Below the pieces are notes generated by a model. The model was not told the DNA's origin. It saw only the letters and a program-made list of their open reading frames with translations, and did not search any database. Below, piece after piece: positions 34,483 through 43,198 of a stretch of DNA of 57,762 nucleotides; within the stretch, counting starts at the first letter, position 1, and each line of letters starts with the position of its first letter. The translations under genes were made by a program, and so were the position numbers. The DNA is from Myxococcaceae bacterium (GTDB taxonomy: Bacteria; Myxococcota_A; Polyangia; Polyangiales; Ga0077539): the NCBI GenBank assembly GCA_004297725.1, contig SCUS01000049.1, positions 1 through 57,762 on the forward strand. The letters run 5' to 3'.

Positions 34483-35962
34483 CGGCGTGCCTCCGGGCAT
34501 CACGGCGTACGCGGGCGGCGCAGCTCAGCGCGAGGTCGACCGGGTCGCGGGCGAGGTCGGCGCCGCCGAGCTGCCCACGCCCTGCACGGACCTCGGGAAT
34601 GCCGAGCGGCTCGCGCGGCGGCATGGTCAGGACCTCCGCTGGTGCGAAGACCAGAAGACCTGGTTCCACTGGATCGAGACGCACTGGGAGCGCGACAAGA
34701 TGGGCCAGGTCGCCCGCTGCGCCTTCGACACGGTGCGCGCCATCGCCGTCGAGGTGGCCGCCGAGTCGGACTCCGACCGCCGCAAGGCGCTCTGGAAGCA
34801 CGCGCTCGCCTCCGAGGGCGCGGGCCGCATCGACGCCATGATCCGCCTCACCCGCGCCCAGCCGGGCCTCGCGGTGATGCCGGAGGCGCTCGACACCGGG
34901 CATTGGGAGCTGCCCTGCGCCAACGGCACCCTGGACCTGCGCACCGGCACGCTCCGGGCCTCGCGCCGGGAAGACCTCGCGACCCGGTGCCTCACCCTCG
35001 CCTGGGACCCCGACGCCACCTGCCCCCGGTGGTTGCAGTTCCTCGAAGAGGTGCAGCCCGACCCCGAGGTGCGCGCCTTCCTCCAGCGCTGGGCCGGCTA
35101 CGCCGCGACCGGCGTCATCCGCGAGCACGCCTTCACGATCCACTACGGCACCGGCCGCAACGGCAAGAGCGTCTTCATGGACACGCTGCTGCACGTGCTC
35201 GGGAGCTTCGCCCGCCAGGTGCCGACCGAGCTGCTGGTGCAGAAGCAGGGGCAGGTGCACCCGGCCGAGCGCATGGTGCTGCGGGGCCTCCGGCTCGCCT
35301 CGGCCTCGGAGACCGAGCAGGGCGCCAAGCTCGCCGTCGCCCTCATCAAGCAGCTCACCGGCGGCGAGGCCATCTCGGCCCGCGGGATGGGCGAGAACTT
35401 CCTGGAGTTCTTCGCCACCCACAAGCTGGCCCTGCAGACGAACTCCAAGCCGCGCATCACCGAGAACACCGCCGCGGTCTGGATGCGGATGTGCCTGATC
35501 GCCTGGAGCGTGACCATCCCGCCGGAGCGCCAGGACCCCGAGCTCAAGACGAAGCTGGAGGCCGAGGCCGCGGGCATCCTCCGGTGGATCGTCGAGGGGT
35601 GCCTCGCCTGGCAGAAGGACGGCCTGCGTCCCCCGGCCGCCGTGCTGGAGGCCACCGAGGAGTACCGCCGCGAGTCCAACCCCATCGGGGACTTCCTCGA
35701 CGACCGCTGCACCCGCGACCCGATCCCCGGCAAGGAGATCGCCCGGGTGCTCGCCAAGCCGCTCTACGAGGCATTCAAGGCATGGTGTGACGACAACGGC
35801 CGCGTCGTCGTCAGCCAGAAGGCCCTCGGCGACGCGCTCACGGCGATGGGCTTTCAGCGCAAGCCCTACGGCGGGGTGACCAGCTACGTCGGCCTGCGAC
35901 TCCTCGAGCCCAACGAGGTGCCGCTCGACCCCGAGACGACCGACCCCGTGGAGGCTTGGTGA
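34472..35962 (+). CDS. D5/P4-type primase-helicase NTPase
   Basis: 496 aa. The SF3 helicase Walker A is YGTGRNGKSVF near 225-235. Preceding DUF-type segments (ELPCANGTLDLRTGTLR, LQRWAGYAATGVIREH) and following ones (ASASETEQGAKL, LTGGEAISAR, NTAAVWMRMCLIAW, FLDDRC) match the D5 N-terminal and P4 C-terminal family. It should act as the replicative helicase at the phage origin. Its stop is followed at once by an imperfect inverted repeat (35962-36055). Confidence 0.9.
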   Translation: MPGDGVPPGITAYAGGAAQREVDRVAGEVGAAELPTPCTDLGNAERLARRHGQDLRWCEDQKTWFHWIETHWERDKMGQVARCAFDTVRAIAVEVAAESDSDRRKALWKHALASEGAGRIDAMIRLTRAQPGLAVMPEALDTGHWELPCANGTLDLRTGTLRASRREDLATRCLTLAWDPDATCPRWLQFLEEVQPDPEVRAFLQRWAGYAATGVIREHAFTIHYGTGRNGKSVFMDTLLHVLGSFARQVPTELLVQKQGQVHPAERMVLRGLRLASASETEQGAKLAVALIKQLTGGEAISARGMGENFLEFFATHKLALQTNSKPRITENTAAVWMRMCLIAWSVTIPPERQDPELKTKLEAEAAGILRWIVEGCLAWQKDGLRPPAAVLEATEEYRRESNPIGDFLDDRCTRDPIPGKEIARVLAKPLYEAFKAWCDDNGRVVVSQKALGDALTAMGFQRKPYGGVTSYVGLRLLEPNEVPLDPETTDPVEAW

Positions 35963-36342
35963 GGATGGTTGCGATGGTGACGATTCCTAAGCCGCTCTCG
36001 CGAGGGGCGTTTTTATACACGTCGGCTACGGAATCATCACCATACACACCATCCTCACCATGGGGTTTGGGAGTAGGGAGTTCCTCTCCCATCCGACCGA
36101 CTCTGAGCGCGCTTCCGGAGGCCGGACGTCCGATCGCACGCCCCCATCCCCTCCCGGCCGCTCCCGAGCCCCGTAGCGCCTCTGCCGGGGTGATCCGCCG
36201 CCCCCTCCGCCTCCCCTCCGCCGCCGAGCACTGCGCCCTGCTGCTCGCCGGGTGGGGCACGACGGCGCGGGCGGGCGTCTACGAGCGGCAGGGGCGGCGG
36301 GTGTGGTGGAGCCGCGTGGCGGCGGGAGGAGCGAGCGAGTGA
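35956..36342 (+). CDS. Uncertain small phage gene
   Basis: The frame is open from ATG 35956 to 36342, but the first 35 codons coincide with the inverted repeat. A start at GTG 36190 gives a 50-aa product that looks more natural (IRRPLRLPSAAEHCALLLAG, WGTTARAGVYERQGRRVWW). The stop overlaps the next GTG (GTGA), the operon habit here, so some product from this frame is likely. The part between 36056 and 36189 holds nothing else I can support. Confidence 0.4.
   Translation: MVRMVAMVTIPKPLSRGAFLYTSATESSPYTPSSPWGLGVGSSSPIRPTLSALPEAGRPIARPHPLPAAPEPRSASAGVIRRPLRLPSAAEHCALLLAGWGTTARAGVYERQGRRVWWSRVAAGGASE
35962..36055. repeat. Imperfect inverted repeat after the replication helicase
   Basis: Left arm 35962-35987 begins AGGATGGT and ends GATTCC; right arm 36030-36055 is its inverse with 21 of 26 positions matching. 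The arms are built of ATGGTGA-like short repeats. Spacer 42 bp including TTTTTATACAC, the most AT-rich stretch nearby. Position and AT-rich centre fit a replication origin; a long RNA hairpin is the alternative. Confidence 0.55.
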
Positions 36343-36644
36343 CCAGCATGGCGTGCATCGAGAGCGACGACACCAGGGAGCCGGGCGAGGAGGCGGAGCG
36401 GCCGTCGAGGGTAGTGTCCTCGGCCCCTTCACCCTGCCTCGCCTGCGGGCACACCCACGGCCGACGGCGCCGAAGAGGGTGCTGCATCACCTGCTACCGG
36501 AAGTTCCAGGCCTGCGGCGTGGCGCTCCCGGTGCCTCCGCCCCCGGATCTGCCCCGGTGGCTCATGGACAGGATGACCGCCGCCCAGCGGGATAAGGCCC
36601 TGGCCTACCTCGGCGAGCTCGCCGAGCGGGCCGCGAAGCCATGA
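36339..36644 (+). CDS. Zinc-finger phage protein before terminase
   Basis: 101 aa from the GTG in a GTGA overlap. A finger CLACGHTHGRRRRRGCCITC lies near 33-52, with a basic loop between the Cys pairs suited to DNA binding. A helical C-terminus follows (LMDRMTAAQRDKALAYLGEL). HNH endonucleases often occupy this place next to terminase, but no HNH motif is visible. Function unknown. Confidence 0.65.
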   Translation: MTSMACIESDDTREPGEEAERPSRVVSSAPSPCLACGHTHGRRRRRGCCITCYRKFQACGVALPVPPPPDLPRWLMDRMTAAQRDKALAYLGELAERAAKP

Positions 36645-37114
36645 CACGCCCCGCCACCGCATCGAGCCGGAAGAAACCGCAGCGCGTTGGCGCCACGGTG
36701 CGCGAGCAGGCGATGGCGCTCCTGGCCGAGGGACTCTCCATCGCCGAGGTGTCCCGGCGGCTCGGTCTGCACCGCCGGACGGTCGAGAAGTGGCGCACGA
36801 CGACGGCCGGTGCGGCCGCACTGGAAACCGCGAAGGAACAGGCCTCCGAGGCGTTCCAGAGCACTGTCGAGGCCGCACGGTCGAAGCTCTCGGCCGCAGC
36901 CGTCGAGGCGACGGACGTGCTGCTGGCGGTGCTGCGAGACGCCGATAGCGACCCGGGCTCCCGCCTGCGCGCCGCGTCGATGATCTTCGATCGGGTGGGC
37001 CTCCCCCGCACCCAGCGGCTGGAGACGCCGCCGGCGCCGCTCGACACCTCGAAGCTCTCGCCGGAGCAGCTCGACCAGCTCGACGCGCTGCTCGCGGTGA
37101 TCGGCGCCCCGTGA
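36641..37114 (+). CDS. terS: Terminase small subunit
   Basis: 157 aa, ATGA overlap upstream and GTGA overlap with the large subunit. N-terminal helix-turn-helix (ALLAEGLSIAEVSRRLGLHR, TVEKW) for packaging-site recognition, followed by a helical oligomerisation region and a C-terminal acidic tail (SKLSPEQLDQLDALLAVIGA) that would contact the large subunit. Assignment is by HTH, size and position. Confidence 0.8.
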   Translation: MTRPATASSRKKPQRVGATVREQAMALLAEGLSIAEVSRRLGLHRRTVEKWRTTTAGAAALETAKEQASEAFQSTVEAARSKLSAAAVEATDVLLAVLRDADSDPGSRLRAASMIFDRVGLPRTQRLETPPAPLDTSKLSPEQLDQLDALLAVIGAP

Positions 37115-38955
37115 ACGCCCCGCTCGCCGACCTCCGGGTGGCCGTCGACCGCGATCAAGTGGCCCGCAAGGGCCTCCCCGAGTTCGTGCGCCGCGCGTGG
37201 CCGCAGGTCGAGCCCCGGCCGCTCGTCTGGACCCGGCACATGGAGGCCATGTGCGAGCACCTCGAGGCCGTCCGACGGCGCGAGATCCGCGACCTGGTGA
37301 TCAACGTCCCGCCCGGCATGTCGAAGAGCCTCGTCTGCTCGGTGCTCTGGCCCGCGCAGGTCTGGGTCGACGACCCGACGCACCGGTGGGTCTGCGCCAG
37401 CTACGATGGCGACCTCATCCTGGACCTCGCCCGGAAGTCCCGCAGCCTGATCGCGGGCGACTGGTTCCGGGCGCGCTGGCCGGCCGTGACGTTCCCGGCC
37501 GACGCCAGCGCGTCGAAGGCGGTGGGGCTCTTCTACAACACCGCGGGCGGGATGCGGTTCTCCGTGACGCCGCGCGGGGGCGCGACGGGCAAGCACGGCG
37601 ACACGACCATCGTGGACGACCCGATCGACCCCCGGGGCGCCGGCGCGGCCTCCGGTGTGGAGATCGACGAGGTGCTCCGCTGGTGGGGCGAGACCATGAG
37701 CACCCGCGTCGGCGACCACACGCGGTCGGCGAGCGTGCTGGTGATGCAGCGCCTTCACGAGCGCGACCTCGCCGCCGAGATGATCCGCGAGGGCGCCACG
37801 GTGCTCTGCCTCCCGATGCGCTTCGAGCGCGCGCACCCGCACCGCTACGCGAAGGACTGGCGCACGGCCGACGGCGAGCTGCTCTGCCCGGAGCGCATGC
37901 CCGAGGAGGTCGTGGCGCGGCTGGAGCGGAAGCTCGGCCCCCGCGCGACGGCCGCCCAGCTCCAGCAGCGCCCCGCGCCCGCGGGCGGCTCGATCGTGAA
38001 GGAGGCCTGGATCCGCTACTGGACCGAGCTCCCCCCGGGCGGCACCTGGGGTATCAGCGTCGACGCGGCCTTCAAGGGCAAGAGCAGCTCGGACCCGGTG
38101 TGCATCCAGGTCTGGTACTCCGTCGGCCCCAACCACTACCTCGTCGACCAGGCCCTGGGGCAGTGGTCGTTCGTCGAGACCATCGAGCAGTTGCTGGCGA
38201 TGGCGGTGCGCTACCCCGAGGCGCTGCTCAAGCTCATCGAGGACAAGGCCAACGGGCCCGCGATCCTCTCGGTGCTGGAGGGCAAGGTCCCGGGCCTCGT
38301 CGCGGTGAACCCCGGTTCGGACTCGAAGGAGGCGCGGCTCGCGAGCGTCGAGCCCCTCTTCGCTGCCGGGCAGGTCTGGTTCCCCGACCCCGAGAAGGCC
38401 CGCATGCCCGACGGCCGCCGCGGCGCCCCGTGGGTGCCCGCCTGCGTGCACGAGGTCATCACCTTCCCGGCCGCGGCGCACGACGATCAGGTCGACGCGC
38501 TCTCCCAGTACCTCAACCACGTCGCGAAGTCGGGGCTCGCGATGCTGGAGGCCGCCATGGCGAACCTGAAGAGCTTCTTCGGCCAGGGCCCGGCTGCACT
38601 CGCGCCGCTCGCCCCCGACGCTGTGCCCCCGGCCTTCACCGAGGCCGAGGTCGAGTCGCTGCTCGCGCCGGCCGCCGAGGTGCACGCGATCCGGGTCCGC
38701 CCGCACAGCGTCGACCCGGAGGCGCTCGACGCGCTGGAGCGCACGCTCCGCGACCTCCCGGGGGCCTTCGCCTTGCTCGCACCGGACGCCCAGGGCGGCA
38801 CCGCGATCGACGCCGACGGGTGCGTCACGGTGCTGACGACCCGCGAGGGCTGGGTGCGCTTCGCGCTGGAGCGGCAGGGGTACGTGCGCGAGGTGCTCCC
38901 CGCGCAGGGTCAGGTTCCGAGCAGGCCCGCCGCGGCGGGCAGAGGGTGGCGGTAG
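37111..38955 (+). CDS. terL: Terminase large subunit
   Basis: 614 aa, GTG start. The packaging ATPase has a Walker A-like NVPPGMSKSL near 66 and Walker B TTIVDDPID near 166. The RNase H-fold nuclease carries ISVDAAFKGKSSSDPV near 315, DKANGPAIL, and the late acidic site AHDDQVDALSQY near 457. It powers DNA packaging and cuts concatemers. The last 130 residues (after about 480) are an extension not found in minimal TerL proteins, of unknown use. Confidence 0.93.
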   Translation: MNAPLADLRVAVDRDQVARKGLPEFVRRAWPQVEPRPLVWTRHMEAMCEHLEAVRRREIRDLVINVPPGMSKSLVCSVLWPAQVWVDDPTHRWVCASYDGDLILDLARKSRSLIAGDWFRARWPAVTFPADASASKAVGLFYNTAGGMRFSVTPRGGATGKHGDTTIVDDPIDPRGAGAASGVEIDEVLRWWGETMSTRVGDHTRSASVLVMQRLHERDLAAEMIREGATVLCLPMRFERAHPHRYAKDWRTADGELLCPERMPEEVVARLERKLGPRATAAQLQQRPAPAGGSIVKEAWIRYWTELPPGGTWGISVDAAFKGKSSSDPVCIQVWYSVGPNHYLVDQALGQWSFVETIEQLLAMAVRYPEALLKLIEDKANGPAILSVLEGKVPGLVAVNPGSDSKEARLASVEPLFAAGQVWFPDPEKARMPDGRRGAPWVPACVHEVITFPAAAHDDQVDALSQYLNHVAKSGLAMLEAAMANLKSFFGQGPAALAPLAPDAVPPAFTEAEVESLLAPAAEVHAIRVRPHSVDPEALDALERTLRDLPGAFALLAPDAQGGTAIDADGCVTVLTTREGWVRFALERQGYVREVLPAQGQVPSRPAAAGRGWR

Positions 38956-41214
38956 ATGGACATCATCAAGGGCATGCAGGCGGCCTTCGAGCGCCTCGAC
39001 GGCTGGGTCAACCTCGTGACGGGCGTGGGGACGCGCGAGCGCTCCAAGCAGCTGACCTTCATGGCAGATGCCCCGCTCCCCGACACCCAACTCGAGGCGA
39101 TCTACGTCGGCGACCCCTACGGCGCCATCATCGCGGGCGTGGTGCCTGAGGAGGCCCTGCGCCAGGGTTACCACCTGAAGACGGGCAGCCCAGACGAGGA
39201 GAGCGCCATCGCGGCCGCGCTGGAGGCCTCGACGGTCGACCAGCACCTGGTCGGCAGCTGGACCTGGAGCCGCGTCTTCGGCGGTGGGGCGGTCTTCGTC
39301 GGCGCCGACGACGGCCGAGACCCGGCGCTCCCGCTCGATGAGGCGAACATCCGCACCATCCGCTTCCTCACGGTGCTCGACCGCACCGAGATGCAGCCCA
39401 ACACCTACTACAACGATCCGCTCCGCCGGAAGTTCGGCGAGGCCGAGACCTACCGCGTCCAGCAGAGCAGCAACGGCGGCACCTCACGGCACGCGGTCGT
39501 CCACGAGACGCGCCTCGTGCGGTTCACCGGCGGCCTCGCGACCCGTCGGCGCCAGCAGATCCTGAAGGGCTGGGGCGAGAGCGAACTCAACCGCGTCGTC
39601 GACGTCCTGGCGAAGTTCAACGGCGCCTTCGAGTCGAGCGGCTCGCTGCTGATGCAGGCCTCGGAGGGCGTCTTCAAGATGAACGGCCTCATGGCCATGA
39701 TGGCCGCCGACAAGAAGGACCTGCTCAAGACGCGGCTGGAGATGATGGACCTCGCGCGAGGCGTCACGCGCTCGGTGCTCATCGGCGAGGGCGAGGAGTA
39801 CTCGCGCACCGAGGTCGGCGCGCTCACGGGCGTGGCGTCGATCATCGACAAGAACCTCCTGCTGCTCTCCGGAGCCGCCCGCATCCCCGTCACCATCCTG
39901 ATGGGCCAGAGCCCGGCCGGGCTCAGCGCCACCGGGGACAGCGACATGCGGTGGTTCTACGACCGGGTGAAGACCGCACAGACGAACACCCTGCGGCCAC
40001 GCCACCTGCGGCTGATCCGGCTGCTCTGCCTCGCGAAAGATGGGCCCACGGGCGGCAAGCTCCCGGCGAAGCTCACGATCGAGTACGCGCCGCTCTGGCA
40101 GCTCACGCCGCTCGAGCAGGCCGACCTGCGCCAGAAGCAGGCGACCACGGACGGGATCTACATCGACAAGCAGGTGGTCACCGCCGACGAGGTGGGCGCG
40201 AGCCGGTTCCGCCCGGAAGGCTGGAGCCCGGAGACCACCATCGACCTCGGCGCGCGCGAGGCCGCGATGGCCGCGGACGCCGACGCCGCGCAGCTCACCG
40301 GGGGGCAGGGCGCGCCGGGGGCCGACCACGCGGAGGGCGCGGCCGGTATCATCGCGAAGGTGTCCGCTCGCGAGCTCCCGCGCGACGCCGGCGTGGCGCT
40401 GCTGGTGAGCAGCATGGGGATGGACCCCACGGCGGCCGAGGCCGCGATGGGCGAGGCGGGGCGGAGCTTCTTCACCGCGCCGGACCCCGCCGACACCGCC
40501 GCGCACCAGGCGCTCCAGGACGCGCACGCGAAGCTCCAGGCCTCGGCGCGCAGCACACAGCAGATGCTGACCCGCGTCCTCGAGCGCAACCGCGCGGGTG
40601 AGCTCGTCGTGGGTAGCCCCATCGCGAAGGCACCTACCGAGCTCGCGGAGGGCGAGGTGCTCTCCGAGGGCGATGTGGTCGAGGTTCCGGTGGAGGACTC
40701 GCGCTTCGAGGTGCGGCGCCTCGATGGCCGCTCCGACGGCGTAGCGGTCGTGCTGCAACTGCCTCACTCGCACGCGGGACGCCTGCCGACGGAGACGCCC
40801 GCGGCGGACCTGCACGTCACCCTCTGCTTTCTCGGCATGAACGACCGGTGGGGGCCGGATTCCATCGACCGCGTCGTCGCCGCGGTGCGCCAGTGGGCGC
40901 TCACGGTGCCACCGATCGCCGCGACCCTCGGCGGCATCGGCCGCTTCGCAGGGGGGCCGTCGGGTGAGCCGGTCTACGTGCCGGTGGACTCGGAGGCGCT
41001 CACCAACGCGCGCCCCGCGCTGGTCGCGTTCCTCCGAGCGGCGGGCTTCGGGGTGGCGAAGGGCCACGGGTTCACCCCGCACCTGACGCTGGCGTACGTG
41101 GAGGCGGGCGAGCCGACCCCCGCGCCGGTGGCGCCGATCGCGGTGACCTTCCCGGTGGTGAGCGTGTGGTGGGACGCGGTGCGGGTCGACGTGGAGCTGA
41201 CGGGAGGGGCCTGA
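38956..41214 (+). CDS. Portal protein (DUF1073) fused to 2H phosphoesterase domain
   Basis: 752 aa. Residues 1-440 are a DUF1073-type portal (IYVGDPYGAIIAGVVPEEAL, GAARIPVTILMGQSPAGLSA, TGDSDMRWFYDRV, LTPLEQADLR). After a linker (about 440-590) the C-terminal 150 residues form a 2H phosphoesterase domain. The first HxT is LHVTLCFLG (His620), the second HLTLAYV (His709), both His-x-Thr with the flanking hydrophobic strands of the fold. This fold class includes phage Acb1, which degrades cyclic nucleotides of CBASS defence, as well as 2',5' ligase-like enzymes. InterPro links DUF1073 proteins with Acb1-like domains; activity of this one is inferred. Confidence 0.88.
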   Translation: MDIIKGMQAAFERLDGWVNLVTGVGTRERSKQLTFMADAPLPDTQLEAIYVGDPYGAIIAGVVPEEALRQGYHLKTGSPDEESAIAAALEASTVDQHLVGSWTWSRVFGGGAVFVGADDGRDPALPLDEANIRTIRFLTVLDRTEMQPNTYYNDPLRRKFGEAETYRVQQSSNGGTSRHAVVHETRLVRFTGGLATRRRQQILKGWGESELNRVVDVLAKFNGAFESSGSLLMQASEGVFKMNGLMAMMAADKKDLLKTRLEMMDLARGVTRSVLIGEGEEYSRTEVGALTGVASIIDKNLLLLSGAARIPVTILMGQSPAGLSATGDSDMRWFYDRVKTAQTNTLRPRHLRLIRLLCLAKDGPTGGKLPAKLTIEYAPLWQLTPLEQADLRQKQATTDGIYIDKQVVTADEVGASRFRPEGWSPETTIDLGAREAAMAADADAAQLTGGQGAPGADHAEGAAGIIAKVSARELPRDAGVALLVSSMGMDPTAAEAAMGEAGRSFFTAPDPADTAAHQALQDAHAKLQASARSTQQMLTRVLERNRAGELVVGSPIAKAPTELAEGEVLSEGDVVEVPVEDSRFEVRRLDGRSDGVAVVLQLPHSHAGRLPTETPAADLHVTLCFLGMNDRWGPDSIDRVVAAVRQWALTVPPIAATLGGIGRFAGGPSGEPVYVPVDSEALTNARPALVAFLRAAGFGVAKGHGFTPHLTLAYVEAGEPTPAPVAPIAVTFPVVSVWWDAVRVDVELTGGA

Positions 41215-41387
41215 TGGAGATCCCCCTCTGCCCCCGCGGCCCCGAGCGGTGGCGCGAGCGCTGCCGCTGGACGATCCCGCAGACTGGCGGGCGTTGCCGT
41301 CGCTTCGACCGGCGACCGCTGCGAGAGCAGCGACGGGCGCGGGCGATGCTGGGCATGGCGCTGGCCATGGCGATCGGGGGCCCCTGA
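41214..41387 (+). CDS. 57-aa basic protein between portal and MuF
   Basis: ATG shares its A with the portal stop (TGATG), and its stop overlaps the next ATG in the same way. Strongly basic N-terminal two-thirds (RGPERWRERCRWTI, GGRCRRFDRRPLREQRRARA) with three Cys, then a short hydrophobic helix (MLGMALAMAIGGP). Possibly DNA-binding or membrane-active. No relative recognised. Confidence 0.65.
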   Translation: MEIPLCPRGPERWRERCRWTIPQTGGRCRRFDRRPLREQRRARAMLGMALAMAIGGP

Positions 41388-43198
41388 TGGCCACCGCCGC
41401 CCAGCTCGCCGCCCGCCGTCGCCTCGTCACCGCCGCCACGAAGCGCCACCCGCCGCGCTCCATGCCGCCCGCGCAGCTCCCGCGCCCGACGGCCTACACC
41501 CGCGCGCTCACGGCCATCGCCGACGAGCTCAATCAGGAGATCCACGCGGCGCTCGCCGACGAGGGCCTCCCCGCGCCCCGGGCCGATGCCGCCGACGGCG
41601 ACGCGAGCATCCCGGCGTTCAACCGCGGCGACCTCTGGGCTCGCCTGCGACGCATCGCCGACGCGGTGGTGAAGCGTCGGGGAACCTTCCTCGACACCGC
41701 CATCGAGGCCTGCGCCGCCAACGTCTCCAACCTCACCCGCGCCGAGTGGTCCAAGCAGGCGAAGGCCGCCGTGGGCATCGACCTCTCGCAGGTCGAGCCC
41801 AGCCTGACGCCCACCATCAACGCCTTCCGCCGCGCGAACCTTGACCTCATCACCAGCATGGCCCGCGACAAGGTCGAGCGCGTGAAGGCCATCCTCGAGG
41901 ACGCCCCCAACGCGCGCGTCGAGACCATCCGCGACCGCATCATGGAGGAGGGCAACGTCACCCGGCGACAGGCCGCGCTCATCGCCCGCGACCAGGTGCT
42001 CTCGCTCAACGCCCAGGTGACCGAGAAGCGCCACGCCGCGGCCGGGGTCGAGAAGTACACCTGGCGTACGAGCGGCGACGGCGACGTCCGGCCCGCGCAC
42101 CGGGCGCTCAACGGCAAGGTGTTCGCGTACGCCGACCCGCCGGTGGTCGACGCGAGGAAGGGGCGCCGGGAGAACCCCGGGCAGGACTATCAGTGCCGCT
42201 GCACTGCGGAGCCCGTGATCGACTGGGGCGAGGAATTGGCCGCGAGGACGGACGCGGGCGACTTCAAGGAAAGCGAACACCCGCGCGACCACGGGCAGTT
42301 CACCGAAAAGGGCGGAGGTGGTCGCGGGCCGCTGCACGCGAAGCCCAAGAAAGGCACCAGCGGGAAGCCGCCAACCACGCCGACCACCCCGACTGCGGGC
42401 ACTGCTCCGGAGCCCTCGAAGGCCGAGAGACCGTTGCCTCCGCGCCTCGAGTTCAAGGAGCCGCCCCCTCCGCTCCGACCCAGGCTGCAGAGACTCCCGC
42501 GACGAACCGACGAGCCGCTTTCCACGGAGGCGCACCCCGACTTCGCATCGATGCCCGTGCAGCCCACGGTGCAGGGCATTCCGCTCCAGGCCCACGCCGT
42601 CGCGAGCGTCCAGTATCCGGCCAACCGGGTGCATGAGGATGCGTTCACCAAGCACCTGATCGAGGAGACTCGAAAGGCGACAGCTCACATCCCGCCGGAA
42701 CACGTGCAGGCCCTGCGGGAGTACACGAACGGCGCCTTCCGCCGCGCGAACCTCTACCTGCGCAGAGGGCCCGATGCGTTGGCGGCGACCTATGGCGAAG
42801 GCGCGCGTGCGGATGTCGAAAGAGTGGTCGAGGGGACCAGACGGGCGCTCGAGGCGCTACCCCGAGCCCCGAAGGACATGGTCCTGATGCGCGGGATCGG
42901 GATTTCCAATGTGAGCGAACTCGACCCGCTGGCGCGCGCGTCGGAGTTCACGTCCCACGGGTTCTTCTCCGCGTCGCGCGACCCGAACATTGGCATGCGT
43001 TACATGGAGGGCGACACCGACGATGCCCCAGCCGTGCTCTACCGGGTCACGCGGCACCAGTCCGGCGCGATCCTGTCGCCAGAACATTCAGTCGAGGGCG
43101 AGGCCGAAGTGTTGTTCCCGCCGGGTGCCCGGTTCAGGATCGTGGGTCGGCAACGCATCTCGACGACGCGGCTCTTGCTCGACCTGGAGGAGATATGA
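41387..43198 (+). CDS. MuF-like head protein fused to ADP-ribosyltransferase
   Basis: 603 aa. Residues about 90-290 are the Mu gpF/SPP1 gp7 head-morphogenesis domain (RQAALIARDQVLSLNAQVTE, YTWRTSGDGDVRPAHRALNG, NPGQDYQCRCTAEPV). A Pro/Thr/Lys-rich linker (about 310-390) leads to a C-terminal ADP-ribosyltransferase domain (about 400-600). Its R-S-E elements are Arg in VLMRGIGIS, the FTSHGFFSAS strand, and the ExE pair in VEGEAEVLFPPG; an ExE pair is typical of arginine-modifying toxins. MuF proteins are packaged in the capsid and can be ejected with DNA, so this domain may enter the host cell at infection. Confidence 0.88.
   Translation: MATAAQLAARRRLVTAATKRHPPRSMPPAQLPRPTAYTRALTAIADELNQEIHAALADEGLPAPRADAADGDASIPAFNRGDLWARLRRIADAVVKRRGTFLDTAIEACAANVSNLTRAEWSKQAKAAVGIDLSQVEPSLTPTINAFRRANLDLITSMARDKVERVKAILEDAPNARVETIRDRIMEEGNVTRRQAALIARDQVLSLNAQVTEKRHAAAGVEKYTWRTSGDGDVRPAHRALNGKVFAYADPPVVDARKGRRENPGQDYQCRCTAEPVIDWGEELAARTDAGDFKESEHPRDHGQFTEKGGGGRGPLHAKPKKGTSGKPPTTPTTPTAGTAPEPSKAERPLPPRLEFKEPPPPLRPRLQRLPRRTDEPLSTEAHPDFASMPVQPTVQGIPLQAHAVASVQYPANRVHEDAFTKHLIEETRKATAHIPPEHVQALREYTNGAFRRANLYLRRGPDALAATYGEGARADVERVVEGTRRALEALPRAPKDMVLMRGIGISNVSELDPLARASEFTSHGFFSASRDPNIGMRYMEGDTDDAPAVLYRVTRHQSGAILSPEHSVEGEAEVLFPPGARFRIVGRQRISTTRLLLDLEEI

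Noticed and set aside
39484..41463. 659-aa minus-strand ORF antisense to the portal
   Set aside because: His/Arg/Gly-rich shadow without motifs; portal and 2H motifs are on the plus strand.
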